Shown here one piece after another: positions 52,518 through 61,160 of a stretch of 64,000 nt of DNA. A program made the translations under genes and the position numbers. The notes below the pieces were generated by a model, which worked only from the letters and a program-made list of their open reading frames with translations, did not search any database and was not told where the DNA came from. Numbering within the stretch: position 1 is the first letter of the stretch; each line of letters starts with the position of its first letter. Origin of the DNA: JAEYZM01 sp943372195 (lineage in GTDB: Bacteria; Bacteroidota; Bacteroidia; Sphingobacteriales; Sphingobacteriaceae); contig CALRXS010000011.1 in assembly GCA_943372195.1 (NCBI GenBank), forward strand, positions 1 through 64,000. The letters are read 5' to 3'.

Positions 52518-54626
52518 ATGAGAATTTTAATAGCAGTATTAAGTATGTTAATTCTATCGTCATGCACGAAGAATGAAAAAGTAAAAATAAATATGATGGC
52601 CTACCCCGAAACGAAAAAAATAGAAGTAGTTGATGATTATTTCGGAACTAAAATCACTGACTCATATCGTTGGTTAGAAAACGATACAAGTAAAGAAACC
52701 GCTGAATGGGTTAAAGAACAAAACGCTGTTACTCAAAACTACCTATCACAAATACCTTTTAAAGATGATATCAAAAAGAGGCTAACTGAGATATGGAATT
52801 ATGAGAAAATTTCAGCACCGTTTAGAAAAGGTGATTATTATTTTTACTATAAGAACGACGGATTGCAAAATCAAGCTGTATTGTATTTCAAAAAAGGACT
52901 AGATGGTAAAGATGAAGTATTCTTAGATCCGAATAAATTATCTGAAGATGGCACTGTAGCATTGAGTGGTATTTATTTTTCACATGATAATAAATACGCT
53001 GCTTATATTATTTCGAAATCAGGCTCAGACTGGAATGAGATATTTGTAAAAGAAATTGCTTCTGGCAAATTACTAGATGATCATATTGAATGGGTGAAGT
53101 TTTCTGGTGCTGCTTGGCAAGGAGATGGTTTCTACTACAGTAGATACGATGAACCTAAAGGTGTGAGTGAGTTATCAAACCAAAATCAATTTCAAAAAGT
53201 GTATTTCCATACATTAGGTAGCGATCAATCAAAAGATGTTTTAGTCTATGAAGACAAAGCTCACCCATTAAGATATTTTGGCGCTGATGTATCAGATGAT
53301 GAGAGGTATTTATATATCTATGCATCAGAAGGTACAAGTGGTTCAGAAATTTTGATTAAAGATCTAAAAGATAAAAATTCGAAGTTTGAAGTTTTATTAA
53401 AAGGTTTTGAATACAACTATAGCATCATAGATAATGTTGGAGAAGAGGTATTAGTCATGATGGACAAGCAAGCTGCGAATTACAAAGTGGTTTCTATACA
53501 TCCGAAGAAAAAAGAAGAGAAAAATTGGAAAACGATCATACCTGAATCGAAAGAATTATTAGAAGGAGTAACGAGTGCAGGTGGACAATTATTTGCGAGT
53601 TATTTAAAAGATGCAAGCAGTAAAATTGTTCAGTATACTTATGAAGGTGTAAAAGTTAAAGAAATTGAATTACCAGGTATAGGTACTATTTCATTGGGCA
53701 AAGCCGATAAAGCTGATGCACATACATTTTATACATTTAGCAATTTCACTACACCAGGTACGGTATATAAATTAGATATCAATTCAGGTAAATCAGAATT
53801 ATATAACAAGCCTAATTTCAAAATTTCATCTGATGATTTTGAAACGAAGCAAGTATGGTACACTTCTAAAGATGGAACAAAAGTGCCAATGTTTATTGTG
53901 CACAAAAAAGGCATTAAATTGGATGGTAACAATCCGACGATGTTATACGCTTACGGCGGATTCAACATCAGTTTAACACCGAGTTTCAGTGTATCTAATA
54001 TGTATTTCTTGGACCAAGGTGGAGTTTACGCTTTAGCTAATTTAAGAGGTGGAGGAGAATATGGTGAAGAGTGGCATAAAGCAGGTATGTTAGAGAAAAA
54101 GCAAAATGTATTTGACGATTTTATTTCTGCCGCTGAATATTTAATTGCAGAGAAATATACAAGCTCTTCTAAACTTGCAATTAGTGGTAGATCAAACGGA
54201 GGTTTATTAGTTGGAGCATGTATGACACAGCGCCCCGACTTATATAAAGTAGCATTACCAGGTGTGGGAGTTTTAGATATGTTGCGTTACCATAAATTCA
54301 CAATCGGTTGGGGATGGGCAGTTGAGTATGGTTCAAGTGAAAAGAAAGAACAGTTTGACTACCTAATAAAATATTCTCCATTGCATAATGTAAAAGACAG
54401 TGTTAATTACCCAGCAACAATGATCACTACTGCTGACCATGATGATAGAGTGGTGCCAGCACATTCATTCAAGTTCGCTGCAACACTACAAGCAAAACAC
54501 AAAGGTGAGAATCCGATTTTAATTCGCATCGACGAGAAAGCCGGACATGGAGCGGGCAAGCCAACGTCTAAGTTGATAGAGGAGGCTACGGATGTGTGGA
54601 GTTTTGTGATGTATCATTTGAAATAG
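52518..54626 (+). CDS. Prolyl oligopeptidase family serine peptidase (S9A), probable lipoprotein
   Basis: A 702-residue exported serine peptidase with an N-terminal lipobox (LSMLILSSCTKNEK; Cys at about 16). An N-terminal beta-propeller (about residues 60-400) guards a C-terminal alpha/beta-hydrolase domain. The catalytic triad is visible: GRSNGG with the Ser (about 555), ADHDDRVVPAHSFK with the Asp (about 640), and GHGAGKPT with the His (about 675). The family cleaves short proline-containing peptides. It follows gldB by one base, suggesting one transcript. The next gap holds a large hairpin. Confidence 0.93.
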   Translation: MRILIAVLSMLILSSCTKNEKVKINMMAYPETKKIEVVDDYFGTKITDSYRWLENDTSKETAEWVKEQNAVTQNYLSQIPFKDDIKKRLTEIWNYEKISAPFRKGDYYFYYKNDGLQNQAVLYFKKGLDGKDEVFLDPNKLSEDGTVALSGIYFSHDNKYAAYIISKSGSDWNEIFVKEIASGKLLDDHIEWVKFSGAAWQGDGFYYSRYDEPKGVSELSNQNQFQKVYFHTLGSDQSKDVLVYEDKAHPLRYFGADVSDDERYLYIYASEGTSGSEILIKDLKDKNSKFEVLLKGFEYNYSIIDNVGEEVLVMMDKQAANYKVVSIHPKKKEEKNWKTIIPESKELLEGVTSAGGQLFASYLKDASSKIVQYTYEGVKVKEIELPGIGTISLGKADKADAHTFYTFSNFTTPGTVYKLDINSGKSELYNKPNFKISSDDFETKQVWYTSKDGTKVPMFIVHKKGIKLDGNNPTMLYAYGGFNISLTPSFSVSNMYFLDQGGVYALANLRGGGEYGEEWHKAGMLEKKQNVFDDFISAAEYLIAEKYTSSSKLAISGRSNGGLLVGACMTQRPDLYKVALPGVGVLDMLRYHKFTIGWGWAVEYGSSEKKEQFDYLIKYSPLHNVKDSVNYPATMITTADHDDRVVPAHSFKFAATLQAKHKGENPILIRIDEKAGHGAGKPTSKLIEEATDVWSFVMYHLK

Positions 54627-54630
54627 AGGT

Positions 54631-54716
54631 TTCCACGCAGAGAGCACAAAGTATAGCAGAGGTCGCAGAGAAAATTCTTTGCGACCTCTGCATTTTACTG
54701 CGTTCTCTACGTGGAA
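54631..54716. repeat. Intergenic palindrome built from GCAGAG words
   Basis: Inner arms GCAGAGGTCGCA (54656-54667) and TGCGACCTCTGC (54680-54691) are perfect 12-bp inverted repeats. Outer arms of about 26 bases (TTCCACG...) pair imperfectly. The element fills most of the 169-base gap between the peptidase and YceI genes. No other feature was found in the gap. Confidence 0.85.
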
Positions 54717-54795
54717 CAAAAATAATCGATGTTTAAACAAACAATTCCATTTCCCCATTGTTCTCCATTCATAACATCAAAAAAACTATAACAAA

Positions 54796-55338
54796 ATGGA
54801 AACAATTACAACACAAAAATGGGCATTAGATACAGCTCACTCAGAGGTTCAATTCAAAGTAAAGCATTTAGTTATTTCTACAGTTACCGGTACTTTCAAA
54901 GTATTTGAGGGTAATTTAGAATCAAATGGCGATGATTTTGAAGGAGCGAAAGTAGATTTTAGCGTTGACATCCAAAGTATTGAAACGAATAATGCTGATC
55001 GTAATGCACATTTAAAATCTGATGACTTTTTCTCAGCTGAGAAATACCCATCAATGAATTTTGTGTCGACATCATTCAAGAAAATTTCAGGTTCAGATTA
55101 CGAGTTAACTGGTGATTTAACAATCAGAGATGTAACTAAATCAATTACCTTGAAGGCAGAGTATGGTGGTATAATAGTAGATCCATGGGGACAAACAAAA
55201 GCTGGATTTGAAGTAGAAGGCAAGATCAACCGAAAAGATTATGGTTTAGTTTGGAGTGCAGTTACAGAGAGTGGTGGTTTAGTAGTGAGTGACGATGTAA
55301 AACTTCACATCAACGTTGAGTTTTCAAAACAGGCATAA
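54796..55338 (+). CDS. YceI-family protein
   Basis: A 180-residue lipocalin-like protein of the YceI family, thought to bind isoprenoid-type lipids in a hydrophobic pocket. The features are WALDTAHSEVQFKVKHLVISTVTGTFKVFEGNLES (about residues 9-43), ADRNAHLKSDDFFSAEKYPSMNFVSTSF, and GDLTIRDVTKSITLKAEYGG. A final DDVKLHINVEF closes the barrel. No signal peptide is visible, so a cytoplasmic location is likely, as in many Bacteroidota members. It is convergent with the ATP synthase operon and separated from it by a perfect palindrome and a terminator. Confidence 0.9.
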   Translation: METITTQKWALDTAHSEVQFKVKHLVISTVTGTFKVFEGNLESNGDDFEGAKVDFSVDIQSIETNNADRNAHLKSDDFFSAEKYPSMNFVSTSFKKISGSDYELTGDLTIRDVTKSITLKAEYGGIIVDPWGQTKAGFEVEGKINRKDYGLVWSAVTESGGLVVSDDVKLHINVEFSKQA

Positions 55339-55407
55339 CATTATAAATTTATATTTTCAATAGTATTTTAAAAAATTACTATAAATAAACCTGCTTAAAT
55401 AGGTATT

Positions 55408-55439
55408 ACTGGTGGCACGACTTAAGTCGTGCCACCAGT
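55408..55439. repeat. Perfect 32-bp intergenic palindrome
   Basis: Two 16-base arms with no loop base are exact inverted copies, centred on CTTAAG. It lies between the convergent YceI gene and ATP synthase operon, and is followed by a GGGTAA-TTACCC hairpin (about 55454-55470). Confidence 0.93.
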
Positions 55440-55477
55440 TTTGATTAAAGAACGGGTAAAAAAATTACCCAACCAAC

Positions 55478-55508
55478 AAAAAAAAGCCTCGTTTCACAAC
55501 GAGGCTTT
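55478..55508 (-). terminator. Terminator of the ATP synthase operon
   Basis: GCCTCGTT-TCAC-AACGAGGC forms an 8-bp stem extended by A/T pairs. On the minus strand it is followed by a run of about eight T, at the end of the atp operon. Confidence 0.85.
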
Positions 55509-55532
55509 GATTTTAAAATCTTTTAGTATTTG

Positions 55533-56411
55533 TTAACTAGCTGCAAGGGCATTTGCACCACTCACGATTTCTAAGATCTCGTTTGTAATGGCTGCTTGTC
55601 TTGCTTGATTGTATGATAGTCTCAATGCTCTTAATAATTCACCAGCATTGTCTGTAGCTTTATCCATCGCTGTCATACGAGCACCGTGCTCTGAAGCGTG
55701 TGAATCTAATAAAGCTTTATAAAGTTGAATCTTAATTGATGTAGGTATTAAGCCATTTACAATTTCTTCTTGTGAAGGCTCTAATAAATAATCAACATTA
55801 GAATTAGTTCCTGAATTATCAGTTGCTTTTAATGGTAATAATTGCTCAGTAGTTAATAATTGTACAGCCGCATTTTTGAATTGGTTATACACTACTTCTA
55901 CTCTATCGAATTCTCCGGATGTAAATCCTTTCATAATCGATTCAGCAATTTTTGTAGATGTTTGGAAACTCAAGTTGTTGAACAAATCGTTATTATTTCC
56001 GATAACGTTGTATTTATTTTTTGTGAAATATTCTTGTGCTTTTTTACCGATAGCAACGATGTGAACATTACCAGATTTTTTCAAATCAGCATATTTCTCA
56101 TTGATCAAAGCATTAGCAGTTTTAATTGCGTTTGCATTGAATGCACCAGCTAAACCACGGTTAGAAGTAACAACTACGATTAATACATTTTTCAACTCGC
56201 GTTGAACAGTGTACGGACTTTCATTGCTTTCTAAGCTAGCGGTTAGATTGCTCAAAATATCTTTCAACTTATTTGCATAAGGACGCATTTGAACGATTGC
56301 ATCAGTAGCGCGTTTCAACTTAGCAGCAGAAACCATTTTCATGGCTTTCGTGATTTGCTGTGTTGAATTTACCGAAGCTATTCTTAAACGTACTTCTTTT
56401 AAATTTGCCAT
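55533..56411 (-). CDS. atpG: ATP synthase gamma subunit
   Basis: The central rotor shaft of F1. The 292 residues begin MANLKEVRLRIASVNSTQQITKAMKMVSAAKLKRA, the N-terminal coiled-coil helix, and end with ASEHGARMTAMDKATDNAGELLRALRLSYNQARQAAITNEILEIV, the C-terminal coiled-coil helix. The intervening Rossmann-like domain contains VTSNRGLAGAFNANAI. It is the last gene of the leftward unit and is separated from atpA by 61 bases that contain an 8-bp stem hairpin (56437-56464). Genes for the beta and epsilon subunits do not follow. Confidence 0.97.
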   Translation of the reverse strand: MANLKEVRLRIASVNSTQQITKAMKMVSAAKLKRATDAIVQMRPYANKLKDILSNLTASLESNESPYTVQRELKNVLIVVVTSNRGLAGAFNANAIKTANALINEKYADLKKSGNVHIVAIGKKAQEYFTKNKYNVIGNNNDLFNNLSFQTSTKIAESIMKGFTSGEFDRVEVVYNQFKNAAVQLLTTEQLLPLKATDNSGTNSNVDYLLEPSQEEIVNGLIPTSIKIQLYKALLDSHASEHGARMTAMDKATDNAGELLRALRLSYNQARQAAITNEILEIVSGANALAAS

Positions 56412-56436
56412 TTTCTAATTGAAAATTTATAGTTTA

Positions 56437-56464
56437 AATCTCTGTTCTTTGCAAAGCAGAGATT
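56437..56464. other. Short hairpin between atpA and atpG
   Basis: AATCTCTG and CAGAGATT form an 8-bp stem with a 12-base loop in the 61-base gap between atpA and atpG. There is no strong T-run, so an RNA-stability or attenuation role is only a possibility. Confidence 0.5.
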
Positions 56465-56472
56465 ATAATCTT

Positions 56473-58047
56473 TTAGTATTTAGCTGAAATTTCTTTCGCA
56501 ACTTGTTCTAACACTGAAGTGATAGAATCATCAATTTTACCTGCACGTAATGCATCCAATACTGGTCTGTGACGAACATCTAATTGATTTAAGAATTCTG
56601 ATTCGAATTCTTTGATTTTATTTACAGGTACACTTCTCATTAAACCTTTAGTACCACAGTAAATAATTGCTACTTGTTTCTCTACAGGTACTGGTGAGTA
56701 TTGACCTTGCTTTAAGATCTCTACGTTACGCGCACCTTTATCTAATACGAATTTTGTAGTTGCATCTAAATCAGATCCGAATTTAGAGAAAGCTTCAAGT
56801 TCTCTGTATTGTGCTTGGTCACCTTTTAACGTACCAGCAACTTTCTTCATTGATTTAATTTGTGCCGAACCACCCACACGAGATACAGAGATACCTACGT
56901 TGATCGCCGGACGAATACCTGCGTTGAACAAGTTCGACTCTAAGAATATCTGTCCGTCAGTAATCGAAATTACGTTCGTAGGAATATATGCAGAAACGTC
57001 ACCTGCTTGTGTTTCGATGATAGGTAAAGCTGTTAATGAACCACCACCTTTCACGATACCTTTGATAGACTCAGGTAAATCGTTCATTGCTTGCGCAACT
57101 GAATCGGTAGCATTAATCTTAGCAGCTCTTTCTAATAATCTAGAGTGTAAGTAGAATACGTCACCTGGGTATGCTTCACGACCTGGAGGTCTTCTTAATA
57201 ATAAAGATACTTCACGGTAAGCAACAGCTTGTTTAGATAAATCATCATAAACAATTAAAGCTGGTCTACCAGTATCTCTGAAGAACTCACCAATAGCAGC
57301 ACCCGCGAATGGCGCGAAGAATTGCATTGGAGCTGGGTCAGCTGCAGACGCTGCCACAATGATTGTGTATGCCATCGCACCTTTTTCTTCTAACGTACGA
57401 ACGATGTTCGCTACTGTAGAATTCTTTTGTCCGATTGCAACATATATACAGATAACAGGCTCGCCTTTATCGTAAAATTCTTTTTGATTGATGATAGTAT
57501 CTACCGCAACTGTTGTTTTACCAGTTTGACGGTCACCAATGATTAACTCACGTTGACCTCTACCAATTGGAATCATCGCATCGATAGCTTTCAATCCAGT
57601 TTGTAATGGCTCATTTACTGGCTGACGATAAATTACACCTGGTGCTTTACGCTCGATAGGCATTTCGTATAAAGTACCTGCGATCGGACCTTTACCATCG
57701 ATTGGTTGACCTAGAGTGTTTACTACACGACCTAACATACCATCACCTACTTTAATAGATGCGATTTTCTTAGTACGCTTAATAGTATCACCTTCTTTAA
57801 TAGCATCTGAACTACCTAATAATACAACACCTACGTTGTCTTCTTCTAAGTTCAATACAATACCTTGCAATCCATTATCAAATTCAACCAATTCACCTGA
57901 TTGTACTTTCGTTAATCCGTATACCCTCGCAATACCATCTCCAACTTGCAATACGGTACCAACTTCTTCTAATTCAGATTCTGACTTGAAGCCCGACAAT
58001 TGCTGTCTTAATATTGCCGATACTTCATCCGGTCTTACGTCTACCAT
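56473..58047 (-). CDS. atpA: ATP synthase alpha subunit
   Basis: The non-catalytic nucleotide-binding subunit of the F1 hexamer. The 524 residues show the Walker A GDRQTGKT (about residue 171), LIVYDDLSKQAVAYREVSLLLRRPPGREAYPGDVFYLHSRLLERAAK-type Walker B region, and ISVSRVGGSAQIKSMKKVAGTLK near the C-terminal domain. The N-terminus MVDVRPDEVSAILRQQL is normal for Bacteroidota. It follows atpH by 33 bases. Sequence integrity is full. Confidence 0.98.
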   Translation of the reverse strand: MVDVRPDEVSAILRQQLSGFKSESELEEVGTVLQVGDGIARVYGLTKVQSGELVEFDNGLQGIVLNLEEDNVGVVLLGSSDAIKEGDTIKRTKKIASIKVGDGMLGRVVNTLGQPIDGKGPIAGTLYEMPIERKAPGVIYRQPVNEPLQTGLKAIDAMIPIGRGQRELIIGDRQTGKTTVAVDTIINQKEFYDKGEPVICIYVAIGQKNSTVANIVRTLEEKGAMAYTIIVAASAADPAPMQFFAPFAGAAIGEFFRDTGRPALIVYDDLSKQAVAYREVSLLLRRPPGREAYPGDVFYLHSRLLERAAKINATDSVAQAMNDLPESIKGIVKGGGSLTALPIIETQAGDVSAYIPTNVISITDGQIFLESNLFNAGIRPAINVGISVSRVGGSAQIKSMKKVAGTLKGDQAQYRELEAFSKFGSDLDATTKFVLDKGARNVEILKQGQYSPVPVEKQVAIIYCGTKGLMRSVPVNKIKEFESEFLNQLDVRHRPVLDALRAGKIDDSITSVLEQVAKEISAKY

Positions 58048-58080
58048 AATATTATTTGTTTATGATTTATTATTTTTTCT

Positions 58081-58632
58081 TTATACAATTCCTACGTTAG
58101 AAGAAAAACTCTTCTTCAAATTATTTAAGCTCTTAGCAATACTTGAATCGAATTGCTTATCGCCAACTGTCAATACAAATCCGCCTATTAATTTTGAATC
58201 AACAACTTTCTCTAAGATTACTTTTTTAGAAGTTGCTTGTTCAACAATTGAAACGATTTCTTTTTCTGCTGCATCAGTTAATATAGTTGCTGATGTTACT
58301 TTTGCTTTAATGAAACCTTTCTTCTCGTTGTATTGATTCAAGAATTCTTTAGCTGTAGCATGCAATACTTGAGCTCTACCTTTATTTACCACGATATCGA
58401 AAAATGACTGAGTAGTTTTGTTAACTCTTACGCTAAACAAATCTCTCAAAATCTTAATCTTCTTATCAATAGGCACAATAGGGTTCTTTAATACAGCTAC
58501 CAACTCTGAACTTGCTTTAGTCGCAGCTAAAAACAAATCAATATCTGTTTTTACTTGCTCAAGTTCATTGCGTTCTATCGCTAAGTCGATGATAGCTTTT
58601 GCGTATCGTGAAGCAACTCTTAATTCTGACAT
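58081..58632 (-). CDS. atpH: ATP synthase delta subunit
   Basis: The peripheral-stalk subunit that links F1 to the b subunits. The 183 residues show RVASRYAKAIIDLAIERNELEQVKTDIDLFL at the N-terminus, the VKNPIVPIDKKIKILRDLF-like segment (here LKNPIVPIDKK) and the conserved C-terminal strand DSKLIGGFVLTVGDKQFDSSIAKSLNNLKKSF. It lies between atpF and atpA with the usual spacing. Confidence 0.96.
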   Translation of the reverse strand: MSELRVASRYAKAIIDLAIERNELEQVKTDIDLFLAATKASSELVAVLKNPIVPIDKKIKILRDLFSVRVNKTTQSFFDIVVNKGRAQVLHATAKEFLNQYNEKKGFIKAKVTSATILTDAAEKEIVSIVEQATSKKVILEKVVDSKLIGGFVLTVGDKQFDSSIAKSLNNLKKSFSSNVGIV

Positions 58633-58668
58633 ATTCTATCTTTTTGAAAATTCTCTATTGAAAATTTT

Positions 58669-59163
58669 CTAGTTAATTTTCACTTCTTTTAACAAATCGT
58701 TTACTAAACTTTCTTGTTTAGATTTATCTTCTAATTGCTTACGTAAAACTTTCTCAGCAATTTCTAAAGACAATGTAGCAACCTGATTTTTAACCTCTGC
58801 TAATGCAGCATTCTTTTGGTTGTCAATTTCAGTCTTTGCTTTTGAAATCATTTTATCTGCCTCTACTTGAGCTAATGATTTAGCTTCAGTAATTGTAGCA
58901 TCACGTAATTGTTTAGCCTCTTTTAAAATAGCATCGCGTTCAGCTCTTGCTTCTTTTAATAATTGTTCACTCTCATTGTTTAAACGAGCTAACTCATCTT
59001 TCGCTTTTTCAGCTGCCTGTAATGCATCTTCGATCGATTTCTCACGTTCGTTTAATGCCGACATAATTGGCTTCCAAGCAAACTTTCCTAAAATGAATAA
59101 TAATAATAGGAACGAAATGGTCGTCCAAAATACTAATCCTATACTAGGGGTTACAATTTCCAT
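58669..59163 (-). CDS. atpF: ATP synthase b subunit
   Basis: The peripheral-stalk membrane subunit. The 164 residues have one N-terminal transmembrane helix (PSIGLVFWTTISFLLLLFILGKFAWKPIM, about residues 6-34). A long charged coiled coil rich in Glu, Lys and Ala fills the rest and would dimerise. Only one b-type gene is present, so a homodimer is expected. It follows atpE by a gap that contains a terminator-like hairpin. Confidence 0.95.
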   Translation of the reverse strand: MEIVTPSIGLVFWTTISFLLLLFILGKFAWKPIMSALNEREKSIEDALQAAEKAKDELARLNNESEQLLKEARAERDAILKEAKQLRDATITEAKSLAQVEADKMISKAKTEIDNQKNAALAEVKNQVATLSLEIAEKVLRKQLEDKSKQESLVNDLLKEVKIN

Positions 59164-59204
59164 ATGGTGTTATAATATCTGTTTTATAAAATCAAATTAA
59201 TGGT

Positions 59205-59237
59205 AAAAAGCCTACTGCCAATCGCAGTAGACTTTTT
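59205..59237 (-). terminator. Terminator-like hairpin between atpE and atpF
   Basis: AAAAAGCCTACTGC pairs with GCAGTAGACTTTTT as a 14-base stem with one G-U wobble and a five-base loop. On the minus strand it is followed by TTTTTACC. It begins seven bases after the atpE stop, so it could partially terminate the operon transcript there. Confidence 0.7.
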
Positions 59238-59243
59238 GACGGA

Positions 59244-59453
59244 TCAACCGTTTCCTAACAATGCAACTACCACACCGAATAATGCAACACCTTCTACAAG
59301 GGCTGCTGCGATGATCATTGCAGTTTGAATTTTTGAAGCGGCTTCTGGTTGTCTAGCAATACCTTCCATTGCAGAACCACCAATTCTTCCGATACCTAAA
59401 CCAGCGCCGATTACAGCTAATCCAGCACCAATTGCAGCGATACTTCCTGTCAT
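59244..59453 (-). CDS. atpE: ATP synthase c subunit
   Basis: The proteolipid of the proton-driven rotor ring. The 69 residues form two helices: an N-terminal one with the GAGLGIGR glycine pattern (about residues 16-23), a polar loop RQPEAASKI, and a second helix AALVEGVALFGVVVALL with the ion-binding Glu at residue 54. Features of sodium-binding rings (a Gln in helix 1 and a Ser next to the Glu) are absent, so proton coupling is expected. It is flanked by a repeat-rich spacer toward atpB and a hairpin toward atpF. Confidence 0.96.
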   Translation of the reverse strand: MTGSIAAIGAGLAVIGAGLGIGRIGGSAMEGIARQPEAASKIQTAMIIAAALVEGVALFGVVVALLGNG

Positions 59454-59488
59454 TTTATTTTATTTTAAGTTAAACAATAATTCAATTT

Positions 59489-59615
59489 CGTATTCCGTAA
59501 TACGTATTCCGCATTACGACTCTGTACTCTTTACTAATCACTCTCACTTATCACTCCCACTAGTTATTAGTTACTAGCACTAGCATATTAACATACTAGC
59601 ATACTAGCATACTAT
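59489..59615. repeat. Repeat-rich spacer between atpB and atpE
   Basis: The 161-base gap contains CGTATTCCGTAATACG (an imperfect hairpin at 59489-59504), a second TATTCCGCATTACG, CACT-rich words, CTAGTTATTAGTTACTAG, and three tandem octamers CATACTAG, CATACTAG and CATACTAT (59592-59615). The last runs into the atpB stop codon. Confidence 0.7.
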
Positions 59616-60757
59616 TAATGGTGTTCTGCTTCCCCGTGCTCTTCCGAAACTGCTGTTCCAATGAAAAGGGCCGTAAGCATCGTAAATATAAACGCTTGCA
59701 AAAACGCTACTAACAATTCTAATACATCCATAAATATTACAAAGGCTACCGATACTGGTGCTATTGCTAATGATTTAAAGATGAATATCAATGATATTAA
59801 ACTCAATACAATAATGTGACCTGCTGTAATGTTAGCGAACAAACGCACGATTAACGCAAATGGCTTTGACAATACACCAATAATCTCTACTGGTATCATA
59901 ATCGGATATAACCACCATGGCACATGAGGAACTAAAATGTGTTTCCAATATGCTTTATTTCCATTGAAATTAGTTACAAAGAACGTAATCAATCCCATCA
60001 CTAATGTAAATGCTATATTACCTGTTAAGTTCGCTCCTCCTGGGAAGAATGGCACTAAACCAATCATATTATTGATCCAGATAAAAAAGAATATCGTCAA
60101 TAAGAATGGCATAAAACGCGCATACTTATAACCTAAATTCGGCTTCGCAATCTCATCTCTCACAAAAATGATGATCGGCTCTATTAAGCCTTGGAATCCC
60201 TTAGGTGCTTTACCTTCTCTTTTTTTGTATGCGGATGCTACCGAACTGAAAATAAGTACTAAAATGATCATCGACATAAACATCGAAGCAACATTTTTAG
60301 TAATTGAAAAATCCATCACCTTCTTGCTTGCCTCCTCATCTATCTCACCTGCCTCATTTACTACTTTAATATGATTATGCTCGATTTTGTAAGTATAATA
60401 TTTGCCCTTGTGAGCATCTTTACCGTGATGAAAATTGCTCGAAGAAAACATCTCTAAACCTTTATCAGTATATAAAATTACTGGTAAGCCTACCGATGTA
60501 TGTCCCCATAAATGCCACTCATGCGCATCAGCAATGTGATGTAATATTAACTCTGAAGCATTAAACTCTTCTTCTTCAGCATGTTCAGCAGCATGTGCTG
60601 TATCATTTGCATGATTTACTGTATCAGAAACTACACTTGTAACTTCAGCATGTTTTTCAGACTCATTTGCATAAGTGAATGTCACTGAAATACAAAAAAT
60701 AGCAGAAAACAATAAAATTGATTTCAGTTTTTTAGTAAAAAAGCCTCTTCTGCGCAT
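59615..60757 (-). CDS. atpB: ATP synthase a subunit
   Basis: The membrane stator subunit that forms the proton half-channels. The 380 residues are longer than the E. coli protein because of an N-terminal signal-like segment (KSILLFSAIFCISVTFTYA) and a His/Glu-rich region (HAEVTSVVSDTVNHAND, AEHAEEEE, HHIADAHEWHLWG), seen in many Bacteroidota. Transmembrane segments follow, with the key Arg in SKPFALIVRLFANITAGHIIVLSL and LGYKYARFMPFLLTIFFFIWINNMIGLVPFFPGG. A His-rich tail (EEHGEAEHH) ends the protein. Confidence 0.96.
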   Translation of the reverse strand: MRRRGFFTKKLKSILLFSAIFCISVTFTYANESEKHAEVTSVVSDTVNHANDTAHAAEHAEEEEFNASELILHHIADAHEWHLWGHTSVGLPVILYTDKGLEMFSSSNFHHGKDAHKGKYYTYKIEHNHIKVVNEAGEIDEEASKKVMDFSITKNVASMFMSMIILVLIFSSVASAYKKREGKAPKGFQGLIEPIIIFVRDEIAKPNLGYKYARFMPFLLTIFFFIWINNMIGLVPFFPGGANLTGNIAFTLVMGLITFFVTNFNGNKAYWKHILVPHVPWWLYPIMIPVEIIGVLSKPFALIVRLFANITAGHIIVLSLISLIFIFKSLAIAPVSVAFVIFMDVLELLVAFLQAFIFTMLTALFIGTAVSEEHGEAEHH

Positions 60758-60773
60758 CTATTTTAAGATTTTG

Positions 60774-61160
60774 TTATTTTTTAAGAGCGCGCAAGTTAGA
60801 CATTAAGGAATAAATTTCAAAGGCTGTGTAAATAAAATATGGAAGGAAAAAACTAATTAAAAATGCAATCTTGTTAAAATGACTTCCATAAATGAAAATT
60901 AGTGCGAAAATCATGCTTAAAAGCATCTTTCCTACTACCATGCCTAACACAATAAAAACTGAACTATCTGCAGATTTTTTTAATCCCCAGTCACCTAACC
61001 AAAATGCTATCACCGTTATCAACAAAAAAAACAATACGAAGTAGGGATATGGAGCTATAAATAACTCAACATTTTGTAGCTGATTTGCACTTATTTCTGA
61101 AATTGCCAATAATAGAATAGCTATCAATACGCTGTATATCGTAAACTTCTTTGCATTCAT
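60774..61160 (-). CDS. AtpI-like small membrane protein in the ATP synthase cluster
   Basis: A protein of about 128 residues with four hydrophobic segments (for example FTIYSVLIAILLLAISEI, PYFVLFFLLITVIAFWLG, SVFIVLGMVVGKMLLSMIFALIFIY, IAFLISFFLPYFIYTAFEIY). Its place between atpZ and atpB and its small membrane-only make-up suggest an AtpI-like role in ATP synthase assembly, but no family motif is decisive. The ATG at 61160 overlaps the atpZ stop by four bases (ATGA); the frame opens further upstream but that part is not plausible. Confidence 0.65.
   Translation of the reverse strand: MNAKKFTIYSVLIAILLLAISEISANQLQNVELFIAPYPYFVLFFLLITVIAFWLGDWGLKKSADSSVFIVLGMVVGKMLLSMIFALIFIYGSHFNKIAFLISFFLPYFIYTAFEIYSLMSNLRALKK

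Noticed and set aside
57716..58336. Plus-strand frame of 206 codons across atpA and atpH
   Set aside because: It is antisense to two well-supported ATP synthase genes and has no recognisable motif.
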